From Russula earlei (lineage: Eukaryota; Basidiomycota; Agaricomycetes; Russulales; Russulaceae): a stretch of DNA of 64,000 nt. The stretch spans positions 26,877 to 90,876 of the forward strand of contig JAGFNK010000192.1 of NCBI GenBank assembly GCA_025769875.1, read 5' to 3'. The notes under the pieces are model-generated. The model worked only from the letters and a program-made list of their open reading frames with translations, searched no databases and was not told where the DNA came from. Below are positions 12,292 through 25,073 of the stretch, one piece after another. A program made the translations under genes and the position numbers. Position 1 is the first letter of the stretch. Each line of letters begins with the position of its first letter.

Positions 12292-15200
12292 CTAGTCGAC
12301 GAACTCGATACTGTCCGTGGCCGCCAGCCATTCTTCGAAATCAACAAGGTAATTGTGTTCTGGCTCGAGATGGTCGTGTTTTAGGCTCAGCGGCCAGGGA
12401 GGAGGGGTACGGGGTTCCAGTCCTCTCCATACTTCTTCCTCTGCTCATTTTTCCACGCAGCGTAAAAGGAAGGCTCTTCAGAGTCCAAAGTCGGAAGATG
12501 GTGGGATTTTGTCGGAGATGGGGACCGACAAATCAACGGAGCTACAGGAGGATCTCTGGTCGCTTCCGAACCAGGAACGTCAAAAAGAGATTTGTCGAGG
12601 ACGAAATCCTCTGGCCCCGCAGAGAGATCGGTGACAGCAGAAATTGAATTTAGACCGTCAAACCCCGAGTCCGAGTCAGAGACAAAAAGACGAGAAGGCG
12701 CTTCGATATCCAGTTGTCCCTTCTGGTCATTGGTGAGAGCGGGAACTTCCAACTCTATACATGCGTACCTGTCGTCGCGAACGTGGGCTAATGTTCCCCG
12801 TAGACGAGGTGGCCTTAGTCTGCTTGGTCATAGTAACAGCGCAAAACTCTTCCCGATGAGTGGTACTGGGCCCCGAAACATCCTGGGTCTTCGTAGTATC
12901 TATTCCAGTTGATGACATGCCATCTAGAACAGTGTCGCAGATAAGAGCATCTACGTCTGGGTCCGAGTAATCAGAGACACGAGAAGCCAGAGATTGCCCG
13001 GCGCTGCGAACGCTAGCTCGTACTATTTCACGAGCGTCCGGGAAGTCGTCTGAGTCGGAGATCTCTATAGGGCTTGTTTGGCCAGTCATGTCGTCATCCT
13101 CCTCCAGGACAGAGAGGCCTATGTCGAACTTCGGCCATTTTTTCGTAATGTTGGGAGCAAGTTGAACATCGCCACTAGGAGGACCATGTAGAAGTTTGAT
13201 CCGCTTTCCGTCAGGGATCCTCAGATGTGAGTCAGTCCCAGATCCCTTGTGAATGACCTCGAGTTGTCGAAGGCTAGCACTGAGATGCCGGGATGAAGCC
13301 TTGACAAGAGACGAACTCTTTGAACCTGGGGCGGAATCCTTATCCGTTGCTTGTCGCGCTCTCTTCTTGACCGACGAATCCGTTCCGAGCTGCAATCCTA
13401 CACTACGCCGTTTCGGCGCAAGGGATGGCTTTTTAACACCATCTCGACAACTTTGTTACGATACTCAGATCATTCGTGAGTGCGAGAGCGCAGCGATGCA
13501 TACCATAAATGACCACAGGCAGACTTATCCTTGCAGGGATGATTGCACCTGGAGATGTGCAGTTAGAATCCTTGACGGGGCAAAAAGGAAATGATACCTG
13601 TATTTCCCATTTGGCAACTTTTCTGCATTGGTAAAAAATTCTGCCTGTTTTTCAGCGCTCAAAGAGCTAGGTGATATTGCTTCCCGCCCGTCCTTCGTCG
13701 TGTCATCTACGTCGGAGGTGGAGTGGGAAGATGGCCCGACATAGACTAGAGACCTTACGGGCAAGTTTCAAGGTTGACTCTTTGATTGGAATTTCATCGT
13801 CACTTAGTTCCATATTCCAAAATTCTTCGTTCCCTTCAAGACCTTCGAGTTCTATTTCCTGTCATCGTGAATGGCCAGGGGCAATTAGCCTTGGTGCGCC
13901 CAAGTTACACCCTCATACCATGTTGGTCTTTGGACGGGTATCCATAACCGGAAACAAGTCCGTGTTAATCCGGGGCTTGTATTGCGAACTTATGGTAACG
14001 CCAGCAATGGCATCCTGCATCTGTTGTAGTGAACATGGGTACAGGAGTATGTCTAGCTCACCGACGACAAATGAACCCATATACTTTGGCTCGGCTTTGT
14101 AAGTTGGGCTGTAACAGAGAACGACTTTGAGTCTTGGAGAGCCTTGGTGCTGCGAGAAAATTTGTGAGTTTATCGTGACTGAATTTTCGAGAAGAGCAGC
14201 TCAACGGGATCCGCCGGAAATCAATAAACTCCAAGTCGGATGTTACCGTCAGGATATAGGTCATGTCACGATAATGTCCACTCTTTTGGGTTTTGGATTT
14301 AGAAGTCACGCATTCTAAGGAAACCGAGCACTGGATGTCCGCTTTCACGGTGACGGCGCTACCACCGCTCACAGTAGTGCGTGTAACTGCCATTTCATGG
14401 ATGGCGACAGAGTACTGTGGAAGTTCCCTGACAGCAAATAAAATCTTGTGCCCAGAAGCTTGTTTTTTGTTAAGCAGCTGGTCGATGGTCAGTATCAAGA
14501 GACAAATCATTTCGGAAGATGCACCAGATCAAGTTGAATGGGGTCTTGCCCACGCAGTTTCTCAAAGTTCGTAATGCCACGTTCGGCGAGTATCTAGCAG
14601 CAAACGTGTCAGCGGTATATCGAATGCGTTGCATTCACGGGACCTTCATACTAAGCCAAGAAAGTGAGCCACAAATTGGGTAAGCGATATCAAGGGCCAA
14701 GGCTTACGACTTCTCCCCAATGGTTTCGATTTGGCAAAGTACTGTGGGCCGATCTTCCCAGACTTTTGCACTTATATTGCGCGCCCTTCATGACAACATG
14801 TGTGAATTTTCTGATTGTTGAAATGCTAAGTCGACATGTACTCACAGCTCCAGCCCGTGCTTGATTTGAGCCCCAATTTTCTTTGATATCGCAACCTCGA
14901 CCATGGCTGAAGAGCTCAGCTGAAGACGTTGTAACCACAATGACACATCCCACCTCTGGCAATGCGACTGGCGTGCCGAAATACGACGATCGAATCAAGC
15001 AACGCGTTGCTTTCTCCGAATTTGTACTCTGCTGTGTGAAGAGAAATCCTTCCCAGAGCAGCCTGGTAACAGCCATGATCGGCAGTGCTCCTTAGTCGTA
15101 ATCGCGAGCTACCTGAATCAACAAAAACACTTTGTCTGCGGTCTTTTCAACCCGCCCTATTCTGAAGCGGATGTCATCGTGCGCTCGGAGTTTGTTGTAA

Positions 15201-18200
15201 ACCTAGCATATTGAAATATTGAGGTGAGGGGTCACAAGACATGTGAATGCTAGTGCTAGCCTGTTTATCCCCAGCTCGCATTTTCAGCTCGGAGAACCTG
15301 GGCACAGCGTTAGATGAGGCCAGAGCTTAGTATTTAACGCACTCTTCCGAGGTCGCAAGCGCTTCTAACTTGATCGGAAAAGTAAATTAAATTGTATCAA
15401 AAATATCTTGAGGTAAAGCTACCATGTCCCGCAGAGTAGCTTTGACGGGAAGACTCATGATCGAAGCCATCTGGATATTGAAGTCAATACACGGGGCGGA
15501 AGAGCAAGAAATTTTTGATACTGTAGCCTGCCTAAGGTAGAACTATTGACCTGCAATGAGCTGAGAACAAGCAACGGTTCCTTAGAATGCGTACTTTGCT
15601 CATAATTTCACCGAACTCTGTTGAGCGCAGCTCCCCCGACTTCTCGTCTACGTATGTCAGAAGCTCTGCCTTCTTAAGATCATTGAAGCATTTCGAAATC
15701 ATCCCGTTCAATCCATCCTTCCAAGGTTGTCCCTGTGGCATATACCGATGCGGGTTCTGACCCAAGCGGCGAAACATGAATGAGTGGCGTATCCATTCCT
15801 TCGCTGTCTCCATATTCGTGATAGTCCCAAGACCGACCTCTGAATTCAAATGTTCAGTGAGGTTAGTATGCAGGGAGCTCTCTAGGATGGTTTGACCACA
15901 TCCAAGTGCGCGATATTTGCTCTCGAGCCCTGACTCGCACATGATAATGGCCACACCTTCTTTATCTGCACCATTTGCTTAGCAAGAGCCAGTCCTGTAC
16001 CAAGTTGGGACGCACCGAACTGTGGTCGCCCCTGGTCAAGAAAAGGGCTTTCATGTTGTGTCATACCTGAATTTAAGACAACTCACAGCCCGTCCGATCA
16101 TTTGCATGATATCCAAATCCGAATATTCTTGGGATGCACCATTTTGAAATAATCTGACGTCTTTAATCACGACGGTGTGAGCAGCTGGAGGAAGAATATT
16201 GGGCAAAGAGAACACTCGTTTCCGCGGAGCGGCTCACGGAGATTCACGCCAACAGCAAGAGTCTGAAGGAGATAAGGATGGCTACAACCACTTCAAAAGG
16301 CAAATGACTAACGTACCGAAGTTGCAACAACGACACGCAGAACCTTGTTCAAAAACAATTCCTCTACAACCCTCTTGTCTGAAAGCTCCAGTCCGGCATG
16401 ATGAGCACCAATGCCGGCTGCGGCAAGTTCTACAGTAAAGAAATGTGATGGACAAGCGGCTGCCTAACGACGTGCCGCACATCTTACTTTCAAGTTGCTT
16501 GTTCACAAAGGTCTTTTCGATCCTATAAACTACGTCAGCTCGTATTTGCCAAAGAGGAGAGTGAACAACTTTGTAGGCAGCGACCAAGGCAACCTGTGAT
16601 TGCGTTCGACTGCTTTGTTGTAGTCCGCCATTAGTTGTTCCGCAGTGGAAAGCACACCTATCGCGTTCGTTGAGGCCAACTGTAAGTTTGACGTGTAGAA
16701 GGGAATCACCCTTCCGAGTTGACACGAAAATCAAAATAGGCTTGTTGGCAGAATGCTGTTGAAGAAGAGGGAATAGTCGGTAGTTCAAGGATTGTGCGAA
16801 TAAAAAATCGTTCTGATTCTTGCCCCGTGGAAAGCCATATACAAATCGCGAGAGCTGACAGGGCCGATATTCCTCTCCAAACTGTTTGGGCAATCAAGAC
16901 GCATGAATGAACAACATAGTACCCAAGATACCTGAAATGCGACAGCAGCACTATTCGAGTAACGACTCGCAATCCAATGGGCAACATCGTCAATGTTTGG
17001 AACTGTGGCAGACACCGCCACGAAACGAACAGCCGATCCCCGCTTCTTCATACGACATACGACCACTTCGAGTGTACTTCCTCGCAATTCATTCAATATA
17101 TGGACCTGTGTTCAATGGTTATACCATGTAAACGCATTACAGGGAGGTCTTACTTCGTCGATGAGGAAGAGGCGTATCTGAGAAAGAAGCTGGCTATGAT
17201 TTGACCTGTAGCAAGTTCTGTCATCGGGCATCAGGATGGCATTCCGTGAATCACTCACCAACTCCTCGTCAGGCTATCCCACTTCTCTGCCTATTACATG
17301 ATATCAGGCACTGCGTCGAGGTCAGGTAGATGTTGAACGTCACCGTCGTAATGCTGATGCGATTAGTCAGGTCAACCAGAATAATCATAAAAACAAACAC
17401 CTAACATTATATTTGCATTCTTGAACTCCCCCCAAACACTCCTGCTAGGCTGCACGGTGTCACCTGTCATCTCGCTGCCTACGCGATATCAGAGTCTTGA
17501 GTATAACATCTGAATGAAGACGCATACATTTGATGCCAAGAGGTCCAAACTTTTCCGTCCAATCCCTGGCTCTTTCAGCACACAGCGCCTTCTCCATTTC
17601 AGTGATTACCCTGTGAGACTATGCGAGCGGGCACACCTTTGTCGGGGCTACGTAAACGCATTTCTCGGCAGCACCACCACCCGACGAATTGATGAGCATA
17701 TGAATTATAGAAAGCTCGAACAAGACAGTCTTTCCACTGCCTGTTGGTGCTGAGGAGTTTCGGGGAGACAATAGATAGTTGTGACAATTTCACTGTGGCG
17801 TTTGTACATACCGCTCGCTACCTAGCGCAGACGTTCAGTTCGCGAGTCCCTCAGAGGCAGAGTGTCGCAAGCTCACCAGATTCTCCCCAGACTTCATGAT
17901 CTAGGATAGGTAGATATATCACATTGCACCTGTAAGACGAGCTATCCCCCTTACCGTGTCGAAGCAACTTGATTGCATGGCATTGAATACCCCAAACTTG
18001 AACATGGACCGATACATATCGGCTGGGAGAGACGTTGGCGACCTTTACAGCACTATGCAAGAAGGGTGAACACGAACGTAATTCTGAAACCTGGCGAAGC
18101 CGTATGCTGCCTGAACTGCGTGGAGCTCCCTCTTGCACTGGAGCTGGAAAGGTATCCGGTGCGCCGCGTTGTACAGCACCCCCAAACTGTGGAGCGTGTA

Positions 18201-18725
18201 TTGAAACGCGGTCCTGATGCGTATTCCGCACAGGGATGTTCTCGAAGTGCGAACCGCGCGGCTCGCGGACTGACAGAAACAGGTCAGTGCGAAGAAAGCG
18301 AGACAATCGAGTGCCTACACGGAGAGCCCTGATCGTGATATGCGACGGAAATGCCGAATTCTCGGGAATTCGATTGAGGCCGTGCGCCAGAAAGGCGTTG
18401 AAAATTTTGTCCTGGTTCGCGATGGGCAGCTGTGTCACCGAGGAAAGGCTCTCTTCCCGTCCCAGGTGGGCCTCGAAAGGGTGGCGAAGGTTTCGGAGAA
18501 GGATTCCAAGACCCTATCATGCCGTAGAGGTTAGCTTTTTCTGAGGTCAGACTGACTCCGAATGGCACGCATACATTCACCAAAATCCTCAAACGAGCCA
18601 CGAGCGAGAGCGTCGTCCAGAAGTTCGTCCAATGAAGAGGTCGGGACATCCTCTGGGCGGTGCCGAAACGTCTCTTCCGAGCGATAGTAGTCGCTTGGGA
18701 TTCCGTACACGTCTTCGTCGTCCAT
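12292..18725 (-). CDS. HFM1: HFM1/MER3 meiotic Ski2-like DNA helicase
   Basis: Superfamily 2 helicase that promotes crossover formation in meiosis, acting in the nucleus. Start ATG 18725 gives MDDEDVYGIPSDYYRSEE. Helicase motif I reads APTGSGKTVLFELS near 17745. The DEVH box is split by an intron near 17155 and joins as DEVHILNELRGSTLEVVV, followed by VRFVAVSATVPNIDDVAHWI. Next come FGEEYRPCQLSRFVYGFPRG, KPILIFVSTRKG, EYSDLDIMQMIGRA|GRPQFG and the winged-helix entry AIIMCESGLESKYRALG near 15940. A Sec63-like domain (14.1-15.2 kb) and a Ser-rich tail follow. Many short introns. The 3' end is uncertain: one frame stops at 12387 (VPLLPGR), another could splice to LEPEHNYLVDFEEWLAATDS ending at 12292. 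Divergent from CKS1. Confidence 0.93.
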
Positions 18726-18805
18726 CGTGCTGGCTGCTAGGCTGATGCAGACTGAAGGGAATGGTTCTGGGGTCGATAAGCTCGTGAGACGCGCAGGATT
18801 CACAT

Positions 18806-18811
18806 CACGTG
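18806..18811. promoter_or_regulatory. CACGTG in the HFM1/CKS1 divergent promoter
   Basis: Palindromic CACGTG lies 81 bp upstream of the HFM1 start and 125 bp upstream of the CKS1 start in a 210-bp shared promoter. An E-box at this spot could act on both genes; this is inferred. Confidence 0.35.
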
Positions 18812-18935
18812 AAGTGGCCGGGCGGTGCACGGGGTAAACGAGCAATCTATGGCCGCACGCGTTCTTACGTCTATTTGTAGCCTAGCCCAAGCCCCATCGC
18901 AACGCACTGCTAATACTCACAGCGAAACGTTATCA

Positions 18936-19496
18936 ATGGCCTCCAAGCAAACCCAGCAGACCCAACTGCAACAACAAAAGCAAAAAGCAGAGTCAGAAGC
19001 GGACAAGATCAAAGAGTATATTGCAAAGCGAGTACTTCATCGCATCATCCGAGTTTGCGCTTATCGACTCCATCAACCCTCAGTATCCATTATTCTGACC
19101 GTTACGCCGACGACGAGTACGAATACCGTCATGTCATACTGCCAAAGCCCCTGTTCAAGATGATTCCGAAGACGTATTTCAACCCGGACGATCCTGGTGT
19201 GCTCCGCCTCTTATCGGAAGCAGAGTGGCGGGGGATCGGGATCACACAAAGCCTGGGTTGGGAACACTACGAGGTCCACGGTACGTGGTCTGCTCGTTTG
19301 CCTCTCCTTTCCCTTTTTCCTTTTTCATATGCCTTCTGACACCTACCCGACTTCTGTAGCTCCCGAACCTCACGTGCTCCTCTTCCGCAGATCAAAGAAT
19401 TTCGACTCTCAACAGGCTGCGCAGCAGGTTCAGGCTTATGAGCTGCAGTCGCGAGATAAAGCCGCGGGCGCTGCGAAGAACGCTCGGAAAAAGTAG
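18936..19496 (+). CDS. CKS1: Cks1/Suc1 cyclin-dependent kinase regulatory subunit
   Basis: Small adaptor that binds cyclin-dependent kinases and phosphorylated substrates to drive cell-cycle transitions. Start ATG 18936 ([14 protein letters not shown], a Gln-rich leader). Intron 19016-19083 (GTATAT donor) joins DKIKD to [20 protein letters not shown]. The core continues [20 protein letters not shown] and [12 protein letters not shown], then intron 19281-19359, then [11 protein letters not shown]. Phosphate-binding and CDK-binding residues of the family are present. The C-terminal extension is Ala/Gln-rich and basic (KNARKK), longer than the minimal family core as in other fungi. Confidence 0.95.
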
Positions 19497-19854
19497 CACG
19501 TGCATCAGCAGTCCGCCCTCATCGAATTCAGCTCGTCCTACAACCTGGGGTCTTATGGGTCTCGTTTTCGCTGCCTCGCCTCTGCCGTGTGCACTGTCGT
19601 CTCCTGAGATTCCACTGTATTTTTGTTTTACCGGTCCAACAGCTCTTGTGACGATTGTATGCCTTCTCCCTCGTCTAATGCACCATATCCTGTCCCGGTA
19701 CGTAATCATGCCGAAGGGTCGCTCGGCGGCTAGAACCTACTATCTGGCATCTAATTACCATTTTCGGGACTAAGGTCCAGTCATGAAAAGGGATGCGTTT
19801 TATCAGTATAATCTAAAGCACAACAGGTGCTACATGATTAAAGGCGACTCTCTA
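19497..19854. other. Intergenic between convergent CKS1 and STE23 ends
   Basis: About 360 bp between two stop codons on opposite strands. It should hold both 3' untranslated regions. No open frame with recognisable content. Confidence 0.5.
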
Positions 19855-22800
19855 TCAAAACTTCGCGGTTGGCAAGTCATTCCAAGCCACCAGTGACCTG
19901 GGGTATTCTGAAACTTTCAGTGATTGCCTGAATGCCTGGATATCTTTGATATGTATAACGCCTGCCGAGAGCGAACCTTGCGCGTCCTTTTGTGCAGGGA
20001 AACATTCCATGAGGTGAGGCAGCGCGGCGAAAATCCTGTCGGGTGTTCCAGCGGGCGCTTCCACCAGTGCGTTTTTCCAAAATGCTGAAAATTGGGTCTC
20101 GGTCGGCTTACCATCCGCGAACAATGAAGCGTTCCAATCGGCGTCCTCGACCTGGATGCCGTGTTCCCGCACGATCTGCGCGAAACCGCCGGCAGTCACA
20201 TGGCTGACATGTTTTGGTGGCGGCTTCTGTGACTGTGCATGAATCGATAGCTTGGATCGGGTCTTAGAGGATGGGTGGACACGAGTGAGGAACAACGACA
20301 AGACATCCTGCTTGGTAACAGTCTCCAGATACTCGGAGTCTTCATCGCCTATGATGCTTTGTTTGAGCAGGGCACGTAAACTATGATCACAAGAGGCGAC
20401 ACTCACGGCGCAAGAAATCCAGATAGCCCGAGTCAATCTGTGTCCAATACTTGCTGACCTCTTCATTAAGGTTCTTTGCGGCCTCCCGCCACGTTCTCTC
20501 AAGACCATCCTTCTGCTCGACGAACTCTTCATCTGGCATGAGTTCAATGACACCTTTCATATGGTCCAGGAACGCCTCCACACGCTCCTCCAAGTACACG
20601 GGCCCGCGTTCGCTCTGAACAAGGATGCGCAAGCCCACCCCGTTATTGCCGGGTGTGGACCACAGGCTTGCCCCGACAATATACCCTAATTGCTCTTTCG
20701 TGCGAAGGATATCGAAGGCGGGCTCCGACAAGATCTGAGTGAGTAGAGCCGCAGTGACCCGGATATGCCGATCAACCTTTAATCCATAATGGACGTAGTA
20801 CGTTAAAGCAGAGTTGGGTTCATTGGGATTTACAACAGGGGTGGACCAAACATGATTGGTACCTTGCAAAACCAGTTTGTTGAGTGTACAAACATGTGAG
20901 CTGAGGTACGTACCTTCTGGAAGCTCTAGTGATAAGTCAACAGGCCCTATGTTTGGTAGAGGACTTGGTGAGATGATTTCTTCCGTCATTTTGGCGAGTC
21001 CAACAGCTTCGTCCTTGTATATGTTCCCAACTACAAGCATCCTGGTCTCCAATTCAGACAACAACGCTTCTATGTGTTGCTGAAGTTGTGCTGGAGTGAT
21101 AGCTGTCAAATAGAGGTCACGATTGCAACTCCATTCCCGATGTCTAGAGCCGATCGCTTACAGCCAAGAACCTGAAGTTTCTCTGGGATTGTCCACTGCT
21201 TCTCATTCATGAGGTATCGTCCGTAATAATCCGACAATTGATAGGTTTGCCTGAGGAAAAAGTTCTCCCAATCTCGTTTCATCTATGGGAAGAATATCAA
21301 CTTGGTCAATCGTGTCTGATGAGGTGTATATGTTATTCACCTTTTCTTTCATAACTTCCAGCCGGTCTGTACGAACCTCCAATGTCTTTGCTTTCTCTAA
21401 TACATCCCGCAGAAGGACGTGGAGCTTATCGTTGTATCCAGATACTGAGACATAAAACCCTAGGGTTGACGCCTCGAAGGAGTAGGTTAGACCTGCTAGC
21501 TCTGCGTCATAGGAGTACTCATTGAGAGCGTCGGTCACAAGAACGGAATAGAGTCTATATTGGAGTTCAACTGATAGCCCGAATTCCGATGACCGTGCCG
21601 TGAACTCACTTGGTCAAGACAGAGGCGATGGGAGACTTGTTTCGCAATCGCGGTGCGCATTTCGATTATAACGCGAGCCTTGGGTACCCAGAACTGGTCG
21701 TCCTTCTTGTGCCAGAGAGTTGTGCGCGGGCTCCGATATATCAGGTGAGGACGCGGCTGTGGCTAGAAAGAATCGTGTTCTTTTCGAACAGGTCATGCAG
21801 CTACAAATCGATTGAGGCATACCTGTGTAACCTCCCGCTTGTCGACATCCAACCGCTTGGGAATAAAGTCATTTGGTCGAGGGAGATGGAAAGCGTCAAC
21901 GGTGTTTGGACCTTCTGCCTGCAGGAACATGAGTTTTAAAAAAACCTAATGTGATGTGAAGAAAGGGAGCGTGGTACCTCCCGGACAAAAGCATTGTCTA
22001 GCCGCTCGACTCTGTATCGTGTCCCATACCATGGCTCTATCTCCCACTGCTGAGTTCCAAATAGCCTCTGGAACTCTTCCTTCCTTGCCATGAGGACCGA
22101 ACGGCTGTTCCTTACGCTCAACCCCTCGAGGGTATGCATTGCTACAGCTCGTGCGGTGCCATCGGAGTCCCATTCAGAGACAACTTGAGGTGCCTCGATA
22201 ACAAGCTCGCGGGGCACTGGCCATGAGAGGTTTTCAGACACCCAGACAGCATAATCATCAGGACGTCGTTTCTCTGAGAATCGGAAGCGGATGTTCGAAA
22301 TGGAAGACACCTCGGTCTGGAAAACCGGACTGAGGTCGGTTGATCGTAGCATGGAGAGGTATTTGAACGTGGCCATTCCAACTTCTCGATAGTTTTCTGG
22401 GGAAAACCCTGTCAGCGAAAACAAAGAAGAATAAAAGCATAAAATAGGCTCACGGAACCCATTCTGTGTGAGATGGATAGTTATTTTGAAGGTTGCAAAG
22501 CCACGTGCAAGATCTTGAACACCAGTGCTCAACGTCGTGATCCAACCGCGTTCTTTCAAATATGAGTGCAGCGAACCAGGCCCTTCGTGGCCGATTATGC
22601 TCGCAAGATAACTACCCGGCTTGAAGCGCCAATGAGAGGTCTGTTCGTCTATCGGAAATGATATTTCTATGGCATGAAAATCCATGATTGTTTGGACGGA
22701 GACAAGGGTCTATTGTCAAAGCAGCTATAACCTGTAACAGACAAGGGATGAAAGTAGAACGTACGCCTTTGTCGTCAGGGCCGAAAGGATGATCGTGAAT

Positions 22801-24088
22801 CCAAGGTAAAGGGACCTGGCCACGATTTTGTATAGGTGAGAAAAAATTGGCCACCAACCCGGACAATCGATCCAGTGGTTCTACCAGATCTGGGTTAGAG
22901 AAGCCGGGATGAGACTCGGGTGCAAGATCACACCTTTGCCGATGACGCATAGCCTCATGCGACCTGCACAGTATTCACTGTTCCACCATTCAACAACGCG
23001 ACGGCGGGTCTCCCGACCGATGGGACCACCATCGTCGCTAGACTCTAGACTGGATGCGGAAGATATGGAGGAAGATGGAGATGGGAGGGCCGAAGAAATC
23101 ACGGGAGGTTCTTTGCTACTATCCAGGTGGCTTGCAGTAGCATTGACGTCGCTCTTCTTGACGCCGTCGTCCTTCAACCTGCGCGCTGCAGCTGTCAAGC
23201 TAACTTTGTTCCCGCTACCAAATTTGCTCCATACATGGCCGGGCTTGGTGAGGTGTTTGTTGAGCTGGTATATACGCCATATGTCGTTTTGATGATTCTT
23301 CTTGTGTTCGGACTTCGACTGCATTCAGTTCGCGGACGGTACAGGATGGCGAAAATAAGGGAGAGTGGAAAAACCCAGAAAAGCGTTCGAGAGCTCCGGC
23401 TAAGGGAGGAGGTTGCGACGTTGAAGTAAAAATTGGTATTTGTGGGTGCTGTGAATGCATTCGAGGAACCGTTATTTCTGGAAAGAAACTGCAACGTCGT
23501 CAGAAGGAGTGAGGAGGATATCACAACGGCATACCTCGGAATACTCATTCTCCTTCGGGAATTGTTCGGTCCCCTGTCAGAGGGCGTCATTAGTAGGTTT
23601 ACAATTTGTTGCTTGGAGAGATTGGCACCATAAACAATAGATGCTCACAAAAGTGAGCGAGCCCTGGCATATCGACCTAACAATAGGATGCCACGTGTCA
23701 GCGATACATATTAGCACACCAGCAGTAGGTGCGACAACAGAGAACTCACGGGGTCATGTAAATGGCCGACAGCAATATCCAAGCTGGCGGCTGCCTTGTC
23801 AGCTTTGGCATCATGCACCAACATAGCTTGTAAGCCATTATCAAGTCTAATCAATCTGTAATCGCGGTCATCTTGCTGAGACTTCTGTATCGCCTTGGTG
23901 TACACCCAGTGAGGTGGGGACTTTGGAGAGAGCTGACGCGCCCAGTTCTGAGCATCTTCTGGCACTCCGACATCAATTGTCACTGCGGAGGTCATGGCGG
24001 GGCGTTTTGGGACGATTATCGAGTGCGGCGTTGTGATGATGGGGGGAAAGATGGAGCGATGCTTTGTAAACCTTGCACGAAGTGGCAT
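19855..24088 (-). CDS. STE23: Insulysin-type M16 metalloprotease (Ste23/IDE)
   Basis: Zinc metalloprotease of the insulin-degrading enzyme group, which degrades short peptides and in yeast trims a-factor precursor. After MTSAVTIDVGVPEDAQNW and LIRLDNGLQAMLVHDAKADK comes the inverted zinc motif HFCEH in MPGLAHFCEHLLFM (23670-23635), joined by an intron with a visible CTAATGAC branch site to GTEQFPKENEYSE and then NNGSSNAFTAPTNTNFYF. Further blocks: SEHKKNHQNDIWRIYQLNKH, a substrate-gripping C-terminal half, and YWTQIDSGYLDFLR near 20430. It ends YPRSLVAWNDLPTAKF. The ATG at 24088 adds a 31-residue basic, Ile/Pro-rich leader; MTSAV (23995) is an alternative start. About 10 introns; length matches the family (about 1,100 residues). 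Confidence 0.93.
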
Positions 24089-25073
24089 AACTATGGCACA
24101 ATATCGCGACCGCGGTCTCGAGGACCGTCAAGTTGGGCGCTTGCCGGATGCGATCGCCAATTCCAAATCATGGCAAGTCAGGATCACCTGGTCCTATAGT
24201 CTATTATTCCAGCAAACAATTACAATAGTCTCGGAGTGACAAGCGACGGTATCCCGGTTCAGTCATTCCCGCATTCCCCGTCAGGAGCTGATAGTAGAGT
24301 GGAGTGCCTTTCTACTTTGCTTGAGATAATGACTGGTGCGGTGTCCGTGCCGAAGCCGAACTCACGCGACAGCAGTTTGCATAATGCGAATATGACAAAT
24401 ATTACTCCTCGGGACTCGGAAACTGAACGGGGGAAACCTTGACAAGGAAAGCAGAAGCTCTGGCGTGTCCAAATCACGATGCATCCCCGCGGGCTCATGG
24501 ACACAACGCTTGTATTTCGCGCTGCATGAATTAGGCATTCGATAAGGACGATGTGAGCTTGATAAGAATAACACGAAGGTAATAGGTTGATCCCTGATAT
24601 AATATAACCTCAACGACGAGGGGGGCAAATCCCGGTTCTAGTCTCGGTTCACTTGGGGCATAGGGCATAGTTTGTTAGGGTTAAGGTAACCAAATATATG
24701 CAAACAGGTCCACAGAGAGAGCTGCATCTCTGGTGTTAGGTGAAAGTTCGCATAACTTCACTCCTGTTATCCGATGCTTCTCAACTAGAAACTTGTCTTG
24801 AGAAAGCATGAGCTGAACCACGACAAGTAACGAGTGTTGAGTACGCGCCTGTGGCTGACCGTTTATCGCTCCTTCCTTTTTTGTTACCGACCAAGTCACA
24901 ACGCGTCCCCGCTCGCACTCACACCCGGACGTGTTTATACACCTCGGCCAATATTCTGTCTCGGTCATCCACCTCTTCCTCCTCTCACTTCAGACACACA
25001 CTTACCCGCGCGTACAACACCACTCTGTTTCCCCCCCACCTTTCTGGCACGCTCAGACCCCATCGCGTCAATT
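24089..25073. other. Divergent intergenic region, about 1 kb
   Basis: Lies between the STE23 start and the start of the large gene at 25074. It contains short overlapping frames only. The last 250 bp before 25074 are CT/CA-rich on the plus strand, typical of a basidiomycete 5' leader. Confidence 0.45.
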
